Below are positions 31,513 through 39,882 of a DNA stretch of 64,000 nucleotides, piece by piece. The notes under the pieces are model-generated. The model worked only from the letters and a program-made list of their open reading frames with translations. It made no database searches and was not told the DNA's origin. Source of the DNA: Bisbaumannia sp015645095 (GTDB taxonomy: Bacteria; Pseudomonadota; Gammaproteobacteria; Pseudomonadales; Halomonadaceae); contig CP141893.1 of assembly GCA_036871055.1 (NCBI GenBank), positions 682,001 to 746,000 of the forward strand, written 5' to 3'. The position numbers and the translations under genes are program-made. How positions within the stretch are numbered: the stretch's first letter is position 1; each line of letters opens with the position of its first letter.

Positions 31513-33687
31513 TTACCGGGTGATATCGAAGCGATCGGCGTTCATCACCTTGGTCCAGGCCTTGACGAAGTCCTTGACGAATTTCTCCTGGTTGTCGTCC
31601 TGGGCATAGACCTCGGCGTAGGCGCGCAGGATGGAGTTGGAGCCGAACACCAGGTCGACACGGGTGGCGGTCCACTTCACCTGGTCGCTCTGGCGGTCGC
31701 GAACCTCGTAGAGGTTCTTGCCCGTCGGCACCCAGCGATAGGCCATATCGGTCAGGTTGACGAAGAAGTCGTTGGTCAGCTGACCCTCCCGGTCGGTGAA
31801 GATACCGTGCCGGGTGCCGCCATGGTTGGTACCCAGCATGCGCATGCCACCGATCAATACGGTCATCTCCGGCGCCGTCAGGCCCAGAAGCTGGGCGCGG
31901 TCGAGGAGCATCTCCTCCGGCTTGACCACATACTCCTTCTTCTGCCAGTTGCGGAAGCCGTCGGCGACGGGCTCCAGGTACTCGAAGGAGTCGGCGTCGG
32001 TCATCTCGTCGCTGGCGTCGCCGCGACCGGGCACGAAGGGCACCAGGATCTCGTGGCCCGCGGCCCGGGCCGCTCGCTCGATGCCCACGCTGCCGCCGAG
32101 GACGATCAGGTCGGCGACGCTGGCGCCGGTCTCGGCACTAAGGCCCTCGTAGACCTTCAGCACCTTGGCCAGGCGATCCGGCTCGTTGCCTTCCCAGTCC
32201 TTCTGCGGGGCCAGGCGAATGCGAGCGCCATTGGCGCCGCCGCGCATATCGGAGCCGCGGAAGGTGCGGGCGCTGTCCCAGGCGGTGCTGACCAGCTCGG
32301 CCACGGAGAGGCCGCTCTCGGCGATCCGCTGCTTGACCGCTTCCACGGAGTAGTTGGTGTTGCCGGCGGGGACCGGGTCCTGCCAGATCAGGTCCTCGGC
32401 GGGCACCTCCGGGCCGATATAGCGGGCCTTGGGCCCCATGTCCCGGTGGGTCAGCTTGAACCAGGCGCGGGCGAAGCAATCCTTGAAGTAGTCGGGATCC
32501 GCCATGAACTTCTTGCAGATCTCCCGGTACGTCGGGTCCATCTTCATGGCCATGTCAGCATCGGTCATGATCGGGTTATGGCGCTTGGACGGATCGCTGG
32601 CATCGACCGGCTTGTGCTCCTCCTTGATATCGATGGGCTCCCACTGGTTGGCGCCGGCGGGGCTCTTCTTCAGCTCCCACTCGTAGCCGAACAGCAGCTC
32701 GAAATAGCCCATGTCGAACTGGGTGGGGTGGGTGGTCCAGGCCCCTTCGAGGCCCGAGGTCACCGCCCGGGATGCCTTGCCCTGCATATTGGGGTTGTGC
32801 CAGCCGAGGCCCTGCTCGTGGACGTCGGCTCCTTCGGGCTCCGGACCCAGGGCCTCGGCATCGCCGTTGCCGTGGGTCTTGCCGACGGTATGGCCGCCGG
32901 CGGTGAGCGCCGCGGTCTCCTCGTCATTCATCGCCATGCGGGCGAAGGTCACGCGCACCTGCTCGGCGGTCTTGAGGGGATCGGGCTGGCCGTTGACGCC
33001 CTCCGGGTTGACGTAGATCAGGCCCATCTGCACCGCGGCCAGGGGGTTCTCCATGGTGTCGGGCTTGTCGAGATTTTCGTAGCGGGAGTCGGAGGGCGCC
33101 AGCCATTCCTTCTCGGCTCCCCAGTAGATGTCCTTCTCGGGGTGCCAGATGTCCTCGCGGCCGAAGGAGAAGCCGAAGGTCTTCAGGCCCATGGACTCGT
33201 AGGCCGCGTTGCCGGCCAGGATGATCAGGTCGGCCCAGCTGATCTTGTTGCCGTACTTCTTCTTGATCGGCCACAGCAGGCGCCGGGCCTTGTCCAGGCT
33301 GGCGTTGTCGGGCCAGCTGTTGAGGGGAGCGAAGCGCTGGTTGCCGGTGCCGCCACCGCCGCGGCCATCGGCGATCCGGTAGGTGCCGGCGGCGTGCCAG
33401 GCCAGGCGGATCATCAGGCCGCCATAGTGACCCCAGTCCGCCGGCCACCAGGACTGGCTGTCGGTCATCAGGGCGTGCATGTCCTTCTTCAGCGCCTCGA
33501 AGTCGAGCTTCCTGACCTCCTGGCGGTAGTCGAATCCCTCGCCCATGGGATCGGTCTTGCGGTCGTGCTGGTGGAGAATGTCCAGGTTGAGGGACTCCGG
33601 CCACCAATCCGTATTGGACTGGCCGCTGACGGTCTGGCCACCGTGCATGACCGGGCACTTGCCGCTGCTGCTCTGTTGGTCGCTCAT
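31513..33687 (-). CDS. katG: Catalase-peroxidase
   Basis: Bifunctional heme catalase-peroxidase that removes hydrogen peroxide. The product has 724 residues. Key sites are R94, W97 and H98 of the distal pocket (RLAWHAAG), Y225 and M251 that form the Trp-Tyr-Met adduct (MGLIYVNPEG; ARMAMNDEE), and the proximal heme ligand H266 (GGHTVGKTHG). The duplicated C-terminal domain is complete to the end. The start at 33687 has GGAGAG upstream; an ATG four codons earlier is also possible. A palindrome at 33893-33910 lies in its leader. Confidence 0.95.
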   Translation of the reverse strand: MSDQQSSSGKCPVMHGGQTVSGQSNTDWWPESLNLDILHQHDRKTDPMGEGFDYRQEVRKLDFEALKKDMHALMTDSQSWWPADWGHYGGLMIRLAWHAAGTYRIADGRGGGGTGNQRFAPLNSWPDNASLDKARRLLWPIKKKYGNKISWADLIILAGNAAYESMGLKTFGFSFGREDIWHPEKDIYWGAEKEWLAPSDSRYENLDKPDTMENPLAAVQMGLIYVNPEGVNGQPDPLKTAEQVRVTFARMAMNDEETAALTAGGHTVGKTHGNGDAEALGPEPEGADVHEQGLGWHNPNMQGKASRAVTSGLEGAWTTHPTQFDMGYFELLFGYEWELKKSPAGANQWEPIDIKEEHKPVDASDPSKRHNPIMTDADMAMKMDPTYREICKKFMADPDYFKDCFARAWFKLTHRDMGPKARYIGPEVPAEDLIWQDPVPAGNTNYSVEAVKQRIAESGLSVAELVSTAWDSARTFRGSDMRGGANGARIRLAPQKDWEGNEPDRLAKVLKVYEGLSAETGASVADLIVLGGSVGIERAARAAGHEILVPFVPGRGDASDEMTDADSFEYLEPVADGFRNWQKKEYVVKPEEMLLDRAQLLGLTAPEMTVLIGGMRMLGTNHGGTRHGIFTDREGQLTNDFFVNLTDMAYRWVPTGKNLYEVRDRQSDQVKWTATRVDLVFGSNSILRAYAEVYAQDDNQEKFVKDFVKAWTKVMNADRFDITR

Positions 33688-33892
33688 TGCTCTCTCCATT
33701 CCTCTCTAGTCATGGCCACTTGGCGGTGCCTCACTAGTGATAGATGAGAAGCGCCGACCTTAACAATGCGCTGAATCAACTTTGCGTCACTCAGGCATCG
33801 GCGGCGGCCTTCCCCCGTCTGCTCTCTATAAGCTAAGAGCCGAGGACGGTTGCCGCCATTTTTCTTTCTCGAAGGCCTTGATAGTCACGCTT

Positions 33893-33910
33893 TATCAATA
33901 AAGATTGATA
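33893..33910. promoter_or_regulatory. Perfect inverted repeat upstream of katG
   Basis: TATCAAT-AAAG-ATTGATA is a 7-4-7 palindrome in the 247-base gap between the LysR gene and katG. The adjoining ATAGTCACGCTTTAT partly resembles an OxyR half-site (ATAG-N7-CTAT). It could be the control site for katG. No gene is seen in this gap. Confidence 0.4.
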
Positions 33911-33934
33911 TACCCATGACCCGTTATTGATGGC

Positions 33935-34873
33935 TCAGGCTTCGGGGAGGATCAAGCTGGCCGATTCCCCCATCAGGAAGTCGCGGTTGAGCTCGAGGGC
34001 CTCGCGCAGGTAGTCCCACAGCAGCCGCACCCGGGCCAGCTGGCGCTGCTCCTGGCGAGCGGTGATCCAGAACTGCCGGTTCACCTCCACCTCGTCGTCG
34101 AGCACCGCGGCCAGGGCCGGGGCCGGCTCCGCCATGAAGCAGGGCAGGACGGCGAGCCCCGCGCCGTGCAGGCAGGCCGTGTACTGGGTGGTGACGCTGG
34201 TGCTGCGGATCGCCATCTGGGGCGCCTGGCCGACCTTGGCCGGGTCGAGCAGCGGCTCCAGGTAGCTGAGCTGGTCGCTGAAGATCAGGTCGTCCACGTA
34301 GCCGATCAGCCGGTGGCGCCCCAGTTCGGCGAGGCGTTCTGGGCGGCCGCGACGGGCCAGATAGTCGCGGCTGGCGTAGAGGCGCAGGCGGTAGTCGCAG
34401 AGTCGCGAGACCACCAGGCCGGGGCTCGCCGGGCGCTCGATGGTGATCGCCAGGTCCGCCTCGTGGCGGCTCAGGTTGACGACCCGGGGCAGGGCCAGCA
34501 GGTCGAGGGTCAAGCCCGGGTGACGATCGCCGAAGGCGGCCAGCAGGGGGGCCACCACCCAGGTGCCGAAGCCCTCGGTGACGCCCAGGCGAATCTGGCC
34601 GCTGAGGCGACGATTCTGGTCACTGACGCCCTCCAGCGCCTCCTGGGCGTGACGACTCATCTCCTCGGCATGGGCGCGCAGCCGCTGGCCCGCCTCGGTG
34701 AGGCGGTAGCCATGGGTGCTGCGCTCGAAGAGCTGGGTGTTGAGCTTCTCCTCGAAACGCCGAGTGCGTCGCGACAGGGTGGAGTGATCCAGGCCCAGGC
34801 GTCGCGCCGCCTCGGTGAGGCGCTGACAGCGTGCCACCTCCAGGAAGAGTTGTATGTCCTGCCAGTCGAGCAT
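33935..34873 (-). CDS. LysR-family transcriptional regulator divergent from mmsA
   Basis: A 312-residue LysR regulator. The N-terminal helix-turn-helix spans FLEVARCQRLTEAARRLGLD and STLSRRTRRFEEKL. The effector-binding domain follows (GQIRLGVTEGFGTWVVAPLLAAF). The start at 34873 (MLDWQDIQLFLEV) has GAGGTGGCC upstream; the 19-residue extension to 34930 overlaps its own operator-like palindrome and is unlikely. Divergent orientation to mmsA across a 379-base gap suggests that it controls mmsA and itself. Confidence 0.87.
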   Translation of the reverse strand: MLDWQDIQLFLEVARCQRLTEAARRLGLDHSTLSRRTRRFEEKLNTQLFERSTHGYRLTEAGQRLRAHAEEMSRHAQEALEGVSDQNRRLSGQIRLGVTEGFGTWVVAPLLAAFGDRHPGLTLDLLALPRVVNLSRHEADLAITIERPASPGLVVSRLCDYRLRLYASRDYLARRGRPERLAELGRHRLIGYVDDLIFSDQLSYLEPLLDPAKVGQAPQMAIRSTSVTTQYTACLHGAGLAVLPCFMAEPAPALAAVLDDEVEVNRQFWITARQEQRQLARVRLLWDYLREALELNRDFLMGESASLILPEA

Positions 34874-34891
34874 GGCCACCTCGGCGTATTG

Positions 34892-34909
34892 TTGTGCATT
34901 CGTGCACAA
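34892..34909. promoter_or_regulatory. Perfect inverted repeat at the LysR gene start (autoregulatory operator candidate)
   Basis: TTGTGCA-TTCG-TGCACAA, flanked by ATTG and CAAT that extend the symmetry, lies 18 bases upstream of the LysR start codon. LysR proteins typically bind such dyads next to their own divergent promoters. Confidence 0.55.
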
Positions 34910-34979
34910 ACAATGTGCGGCCCTGGCCATTGTCTGTCAATTCAGCCCCTGACTACACTCAAATCATCCCTAGGCTTTA

Positions 34980-35140
34980 GTACGAAAAGTCGGCGAGCGA
35001 TGGCCAGACAAGGCAAAAATCGACGAAAAGACGGACCGGGCTCGCGTGCGAGTTTACGCGGTGTAAATGAGTACTTTGATCGGACTCGCGCACGAGTCGA
35101 TTTTTAACGCCGTATGGGCGAGCGCAGGCAGTTTTCGTGC
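34980..35140. repeat. MITE-like or REP-like intergenic element
   Basis: About 161 bases bounded by inverted ends, GTACGAAAAGT on the left and the complement of GCACGAAAACT on the right (two mismatches in 11). Inside are a longer inverted pair (AAAAATCGAC ... GTCGATTTTT) and two small palindromes (CTCGCGTGCGAG and GACTCGCGCACGAGTC). No protein-like frame is present. The structure fits a non-autonomous mobile element or folded repeat lodged between the LysR operator and mmsA. Confidence 0.6.
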
Positions 35141-35252
35141 AGAGCTTGGATAGCGTATCGCCCTTGCTGATATGCACATCAGTAGCGCTTCGGATAACAA
35201 CCCCAACCATCGGGTCTAAGGCAGTGACGCCGCCCGCTCAGGAGTCGCCATC

Positions 35253-36752
35253 ATGTCCATCCGCGAGATTTCCCTCTATATCGACGGCCAGGCCGTGCCC
35301 TCTCAGAGCCAGGAGTGGCGCGACGTGCTCAATCCGGCGACCCAGGAGGTGGTGGCCCGGGTACCCTTCTGCACCGCCGAGGAGGTCGACCGGGCCGTGA
35401 CCAGTGCCAAGGCCGCCTTCAAGGAGTGGCGCAAGGTGCCCCTGGCCAAGCGTCAGCGCATCATGCTCAGGTTCCAGGCGCTGATTCGCGAGCACACCAC
35501 CGAGCTCGCCGCCCTGATCACCGAGGAGCACGGCAAGACCCTGCCGGATGCCGAGGGCGAGGTGGGCCGCGGCCTCGAGGTGGTGGAACACGCCTGCTCG
35601 ATTCCCTCCCTGCAGTTGGGCGAGCTGGCCGAGAACGCCGCCAGCGAGGTGGACGTCTATACCCTCAACCAGCCGCTGGGGGTGGGCGCCGGTATTACCG
35701 CCTTCAACTTCCCGATCATGCTGCCCTGCTTCATGTTCCCGCTGGCCATCGCCACCGGTAACACCTTCGTGCTCAAGCCCTCCGAGCAGGACCCCAGCTC
35801 GACCATGCGCCTGGTGGAACTGGCCCATGAGGCGGGCCTTCCCGCCGGGGTGCTCAACGTGGTGCATGGCGGCCCCGAGGTAGCCAACCAGATCTGCGAT
35901 CACCCGGACATCAAGGCGCTCTCCTTTATCGGCTCCACCCAGGTGGGCACCCATATCTATCGCCGCGCCGGCGAGGCGGGCAAGCGGGTGCAGTCGATGA
36001 TGGGCGCCAAGAACCACTGCGTGATCATGCCCGATGCCAACCGCAGCCAGGCCATCAACAACCTGCTGGGCTCTGCCTTCGGTGCCGCCGGCCAGCGCTG
36101 CATGGCCAACTCCGTGGTGGTGCTGGTGGGCGAAGCCCAGGCCTGGCTGGAGGATATCGTCGAGGGTGCCCGCCAGATGAAGGTGGGCCCCGGCACCCAG
36201 CGCGATGCCGACCTGGGGCCGCTGGTCTCGCCCGCCGCCCGGGATCGGGTGGTCAGCCTGATCGATGCCGGCGAGAAGGAGGGCGCCAAGCTGATGCTGG
36301 ATGGCCGCGGCTACCGGGTGGAGGGCTATGCCAAGGGCAACTTCGTGGGCCCCACCGTCTTCGCCGGGGTGAGCGCCGAGATGACCATCTACCGGGAGGA
36401 GATCTTCGGGCCGGTGCTCTGCGTGGTGAGCGTCGACACCCTGGATGAGGCCATCGACTTCATCAACGCCAACCCCAACGGCAACGGGACCTCCATCTTC
36501 ACCAACTCCGGCTGGGTGGCCCGACGCTTCGAGACCGATATCGACGTGGGCCAGGTGGGCATCAACGTACCGATTCCGGTGCCGGTGGCCTACTTCAGCT
36601 TCACCGGCTCCCGGGCCTCCAAGCTGGGTGACCTGGGCCCTAACGGCAAGCAGGCCATCGCCTTCTGGACCCAGACCAAGACGGTCACCGCCCGCTGGTA
36701 CGAGCCGGAGAACGTCTCCAGCGGCATCAACAGCACCATCTCGCTGAGCTGA
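35253..36752 (+). CDS. mmsA: CoA-acylating methylmalonate-semialdehyde dehydrogenase
   Basis: Converts methylmalonate semialdehyde to propionyl-CoA (or malonate semialdehyde to acetyl-CoA). The product has 499 residues, normal for MmsA. Diagnostic blocks are GVGAGITAFNFPIMLPCFMF, the catalytic cysteine segment SAFGAAGQRCMANSV, and FTGSRASKLGDLGPNGKQ near the end. AGGAG at 35239-35243 sets the start. It stands apart from mmsB (3230-4123) and is transcribed away from a LysR gene, so beta-alanine or inositol breakdown is as possible as valine. Confidence 0.93.
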   Translation: MSIREISLYIDGQAVPSQSQEWRDVLNPATQEVVARVPFCTAEEVDRAVTSAKAAFKEWRKVPLAKRQRIMLRFQALIREHTTELAALITEEHGKTLPDAEGEVGRGLEVVEHACSIPSLQLGELAENAASEVDVYTLNQPLGVGAGITAFNFPIMLPCFMFPLAIATGNTFVLKPSEQDPSSTMRLVELAHEAGLPAGVLNVVHGGPEVANQICDHPDIKALSFIGSTQVGTHIYRRAGEAGKRVQSMMGAKNHCVIMPDANRSQAINNLLGSAFGAAGQRCMANSVVVLVGEAQAWLEDIVEGARQMKVGPGTQRDADLGPLVSPAARDRVVSLIDAGEKEGAKLMLDGRGYRVEGYAKGNFVGPTVFAGVSAEMTIYREEIFGPVLCVVSVDTLDEAIDFINANPNGNGTSIFTNSGWVARRFETDIDVGQVGINVPIPVPVAYFSFTGSRASKLGDLGPNGKQAIAFWTQTKTVTARWYEPENVSSGINSTISLS

Positions 36753-36771
36753 TCCGGCCGAGAGCCGGCCA

Positions 36772-36804
36772 CGGCGGCCCCGCCTCGATGAGGTGGGGCC
36801 GCTG
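36772..36804 (+). terminator. Hairpin terminator after mmsA
   Basis: A long stem (from CGGCGGCCCCGCCTC to GAGGTGGGGCCGCTG, with two G-T pairs) closes a GAT loop 20 bases past the mmsA stop. No T-run follows. The leader of the next gene beyond it has ATTACGTTTACGTTAAC (36828-36852), which could be an operator. Confidence 0.6.
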
Positions 36805-36889
36805 CCGTTGGGGCCATGGACGTATGGACAATAGGATTACGTTTACGTTAACTGAAGATTATTGATCATAACCCGAGGAGTCCCACGCC

Positions 36890-37477
36890 ATGACCCCATC
36901 CATCAGCCGTTTCCCCGTGCCCGAGTCGCTGGATGAGTTGCCCGCGGATATCCGCGACGCCATCCTGGCGGTGCAGGAGAAGGCCGGCTTCGTGCCCAAT
37001 GTGTTCCTGATGCTGGCCCATCGGCCGGCGGAGTTCCGGGCCTTCTTCGCCTACCATGACGCCCTGATGGAGCGGGAGTCGGATACCCTGACCCAGGCGG
37101 AGAAGGAGATGATCGTGGTGGCACTGAGTGCCCGCAACCGCTGCCTCTACTGCGTGGTGGCCCATGGGGCCCTGCTGCGGATCTACAGCAAGGCGCCGCT
37201 GCTGGCCGATCAGGTCGCGATCAATCACCGGGTCGCCGAGATCAGCGATCGTCATCGGGTGATGCTCGATTTCGCCCTGCACAGCGGCCTGGGGGTGGGG
37301 GAGCTCGACGACGACTGGGCGGCGCGGCTCGAGGCGGCGGGCTTCAGCCGGGACGATAGCTGGGATATCGGCGCCATCGCCGCCTTCTTCGGCCTCTCCA
37401 ATCGCCTGGTGACCCTGGCCGGCACCCCGCCCAACCCGGAGTTCTACCTGATGGGTCGGGTGCCGCGAGAGAAATAG
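36890..37477 (+). CDS. AhpD-like peroxidase-related (carboxymuconolactone decarboxylase fold) protein
   Basis: A 195-residue all-helical protein of the AhpD/CMD superfamily. The redox motif is CLYC followed by VVAHG, at about residues 84-92, as in alkylhydroperoxidase-like proteins. The N-terminus (LPADIRDAILAVQEKAGFVPNVFLMLAHRP) and the C-terminal FFGLSNRLVTLAGTPPNPEFY match the uncharacterised peroxidase-related subfamily. CGAGGAG precedes the ATG at 36890. It probably reduces peroxides with help from a thiol partner not seen here. Confidence 0.82.
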   Translation: MTPSISRFPVPESLDELPADIRDAILAVQEKAGFVPNVFLMLAHRPAEFRAFFAYHDALMERESDTLTQAEKEMIVVALSARNRCLYCVVAHGALLRIYSKAPLLADQVAINHRVAEISDRHRVMLDFALHSGLGVGELDDDWAARLEAAGFSRDDSWDIGAIAAFFGLSNRLVTLAGTPPNPEFYLMGRVPREK

Positions 37478-37483
37478 GGCGGA

Positions 37484-38161
37484 CTAGTCGCCGAGCATGG
37501 TCTCCACGAAGGCGGCCAGGGGGGGCAGGGCGCCGGCATGGACCAGCAGGATGACCCGAGCCCGGTCGTCGCCTTCGAGGCCGGTCACCACGCCGAACTC
37601 GCACTCTTCCAGGTGGAATTCATGGATCTCCCGGGGCCCCTCCGGGGTCTCGCAGCGTGCCACCCGATAGCTTTCGTCCTCGCCATAGGTGAGGCGGTGA
37701 TAGACCTTGAAGAAGGTGTAGAGGGAGAGGCCCCGCTCGAAGCTGGGCCAATGGGCCGGGTTGCTGCGGGTCTCGGTATCGATCGTCTGGCCCCGGGCCT
37801 CGGCGGCGGCGATGGCCTCCGCCAGGGGCCCGGCCAGCAGCGTCTCGGCCTCCCGGGGCGGGGCCAGCTGCGCGTCGATGGCGGCCTGGTAGCGGGCCAC
37901 CACCGGCAAGAGGTCGTCGCGCCGGGTCAGGGGGTGGTCGCTATGGGTCAGGGTTTGCGGGTCGGCTTCGCCATTGGCCCAGCCATGGAGCACCCGCAGG
38001 GTTAGGCGTCCCTCCCGGCTGGGCCGGTCCAGCAGGGCCTGGAGGGCGACGCGCAGGTGCAGGCGGCGCTCGACGACCTCATTGTCGAAGGCGCTGTAGG
38101 GGTCGGTAAAGATGGTGTGGAGCCGCCCCGGGGCATGCTCCTTGGCTTCGGTATAGGGCAT
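37484..38161 (-). CDS. Hypothetical protein, unknown family
   Basis: A 225-residue cytosolic-looking protein without signal peptide or membrane segment; I do not recognise its family. It is acidic, with an N-terminal part HTIFTDPYSAFDNEVVERRLHL, a helical middle rich in alanine and glutamate, and a strand-rich end (EIHEFHLEECEFGVVTGLEGDDRARVILLVH). It converges on the AhpD-like gene with 6 bases between the stops. The start ATG at 38161 has only a weak ribosome site. High third-position GC agrees with real coding in this frame. Confidence 0.6.
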   Translation of the reverse strand: MPYTEAKEHAPGRLHTIFTDPYSAFDNEVVERRLHLRVALQALLDRPSREGRLTLRVLHGWANGEADPQTLTHSDHPLTRRDDLLPVVARYQAAIDAQLAPPREAETLLAGPLAEAIAAAEARGQTIDTETRSNPAHWPSFERGLSLYTFFKVYHRLTYGEDESYRVARCETPEGPREIHEFHLEECEFGVVTGLEGDDRARVILLVHAGALPPLAAFVETMLGD

Positions 38162-38390
38162 CGAGGGTCTCGGTGAATGATCGGGCCGGCGAAACGGCGA
38201 TAGGTGCCATATCGGCCGATGTGGTGATGACTTGATGCCTGGGAGGTGCGGCTTTGGTCGCAGGCGAGCACTCCGGTGAATTGCCCCGGTGAATCGCCCC
38301 GGTGGATAGGCGGTATGGCTTTACACCCGCGGCCGGTGACGACACCATAGGCCGCCGCGAGCCATCGCGAGACAATCCAACCATTCACTG

Positions 38391-38474
38391 TCGCCAGGGG
38401 TGTCCCGCGGGACTGAGAGGGCCAAGTGCCGACCCTGGAACCTGATCCGGTTCATGCCGGCGGAGGAAGTGCGA
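38391..38474 (+). ncRNA. TPP riboswitch (THI element)
   Basis: The 314-base gap before the transporter gene ends in a clear thiamine pyrophosphate aptamer. It shows CAGGGGTG, GACTGAGAGG, ACCCTGGAACCTGATCCGG, TTCATGCCGGCGGAGGAAGTG, in the fixed THI-box order. The outer helix can close through TCGC (38391-38394) and GCGA (38471-38474). GGAGG (38462-38466) is both the end of the aptamer and the Shine-Dalgarno of the gene starting at 38476, so ligand binding would block translation directly. I see nothing distinct in 38162-38390. Confidence 0.93.
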
Positions 38475-38475
38475 C

Positions 38476-39882
38476 ATGCCTTACCTGACGTCTGCCGTGC
38501 TCGGCGCGGCGCTGCTCTGCTTTGCCTTCCTGGGCCTCAAGGCCCGCCGGGCCGATGGCCCCCTCGATGACTATGTCACCGCCCGCAACTCCCAGGGCGC
38601 CCAGGCCATCGGCCTGTCGTTCCTGGCCTCCAGCATGGGGGCCTGGATCCTCTTCGCCCCGCCGGAGATCGGGGCCTTCGTGGGGCCGGTGGCGCTGGCG
38701 GGCTATGCCATCGGTTCCTCCTTGCCGTTTATCGTGCTGGGGCTCTATGGTCCGGCGATCCGCCGCCATCTGCCGGAAGGGCGCAGCATCGGCGAATTCG
38801 CCGAGTCCTGCTATGGCGTCGGGGTGCGGCGCTGGGTCTCCTTCGTCTCGGTGGCCTATATGGCGATCTTCCTGGCCGCCGAGCTCACCGCCATCGGCGC
38901 CATCGCCGCGCTGCTCTCCGAGGTGCCGCCGGCGCTGGTGATCCTCGGTGTGGCGCTGGCTACCCTGGTCTACACCACCCTGGGCGGGCTGCGGGCGAGC
39001 CTTGCCACCGACCGCTGGCAGGCCTGGTTGCTGCTGGCCCTGCTGCTGCTGGTGGCGGGCGTTGCCTGGTGGTGGCTGCCGCCCATGCCCAGTGAGGCGG
39101 TGATGCCCTCCATCCCCACCGGCAGTGCCCTCTCCGTGGCCCTGACCCTGGTGATCGCCGTTACCGCGGCCAACCTCTTCCACCAGGGCTACTGGCAGCG
39201 GGTGTGGGCCGCCGAGGATGATCGTGCCCTGGGGCGCGGGGCCCTGTTGGGCGGGGCCAGCAGCCTGCTGGTGGTGATGGCCATCGGTGGCCTGGGCATG
39301 CTGGCGGCCATGCACGCGCTGCCGCTCGGCGAGCCGCCGATTCCCTTCTTCGCCCTGCTGAGCGAGGCGCCGGCCTGGCTGAGCCTGCCGGCCCTGGTGC
39401 TGGCGGTGACCCTGGTGGCCTCCAGCGTCGATACCCTGCAGAACGCCATCGCCTCCATGGCGGTGGCCAGCGCCGGCCGCCGGGGCCTCTCGGTACGGGG
39501 CGCACGATGGGTCACGGTGGCGCTGATGGTGCCGGTGGTCTGGGTGGCCCTGCAGGGCTTCTCGGTGCTACGCCTCTTCCTGATCGCCGACCTGCTCTGC
39601 GCCGCCATCCTGCTGCCGGTGCTGCTGGGCCTATGGCGTCGCATGTCGCCACTGGCGGCGGTGGCCGGCGGCGTGGCGGGCCTGGTCGGTGCGGTGCTGC
39701 CGGGCTGGATCACCCTGGGCAGCCTCTCCGCCGGGGTGCTGGCCGCCACCTTCCCGGACAGCATTCCGACGCTTCCGCCCTTCCTGGGAGCGCTGGTCGC
39801 TTCCACCCTGGTCAGCCTGCTGATCGCCTGGCTCCGCCCGGGGGAACGATTCCAACCGACACTCGAAGGAGATGCCCGATGA
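38476..39882 (+). CDS. Sodium:solute symporter (SSS family), TPP-riboswitch controlled, probable thiamine-precursor transporter
   Basis: A 468-residue membrane protein with about 13 hydrophobic segments. YVTARNSQGAQAIGLSFLASSMGAWILF and the sodium-site region TLVASSVDTLQNAIASM are SSS-family features. It is controlled by the TPP riboswitch just upstream and overlaps a tenA-type gene, so thiamine or a pyrimidine breakdown product (HMP or aminopyrimidine) is the predicted cargo. This agrees with the riboswitch-linked SSS transporters termed ThiV in comparative studies. Substrate is inferred, not shown. Confidence 0.85.
   Translation: MPYLTSAVLGAALLCFAFLGLKARRADGPLDDYVTARNSQGAQAIGLSFLASSMGAWILFAPPEIGAFVGPVALAGYAIGSSLPFIVLGLYGPAIRRHLPEGRSIGEFAESCYGVGVRRWVSFVSVAYMAIFLAAELTAIGAIAALLSEVPPALVILGVALATLVYTTLGGLRASLATDRWQAWLLLALLLLVAGVAWWWLPPMPSEAVMPSIPTGSALSVALTLVIAVTAANLFHQGYWQRVWAAEDDRALGRGALLGGASSLLVVMAIGGLGMLAAMHALPLGEPPIPFFALLSEAPAWLSLPALVLAVTLVASSVDTLQNAIASMAVASAGRRGLSVRGARWVTVALMVPVVWVALQGFSVLRLFLIADLLCAAILLPVLLGLWRRMSPLAAVAGGVAGLVGAVLPGWITLGSLSAGVLAATFPDSIPTLPPFLGALVASTLVSLLIAWLRPGERFQPTLEGDAR

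Noticed and set aside
31420..33747. A 775-codon open frame opposite katG
   Set aside because: KatG is complete with all active-site residues; the opposite frame is a compositional shadow.
36828..36852. LiuR/MerR-type operator (ATTACGTTTACGTTAAC) before the AhpD-like gene
   Set aside because: Only a partial palindrome, and no MerR-family gene is in the window, so it is mentioned but not listed as a feature.
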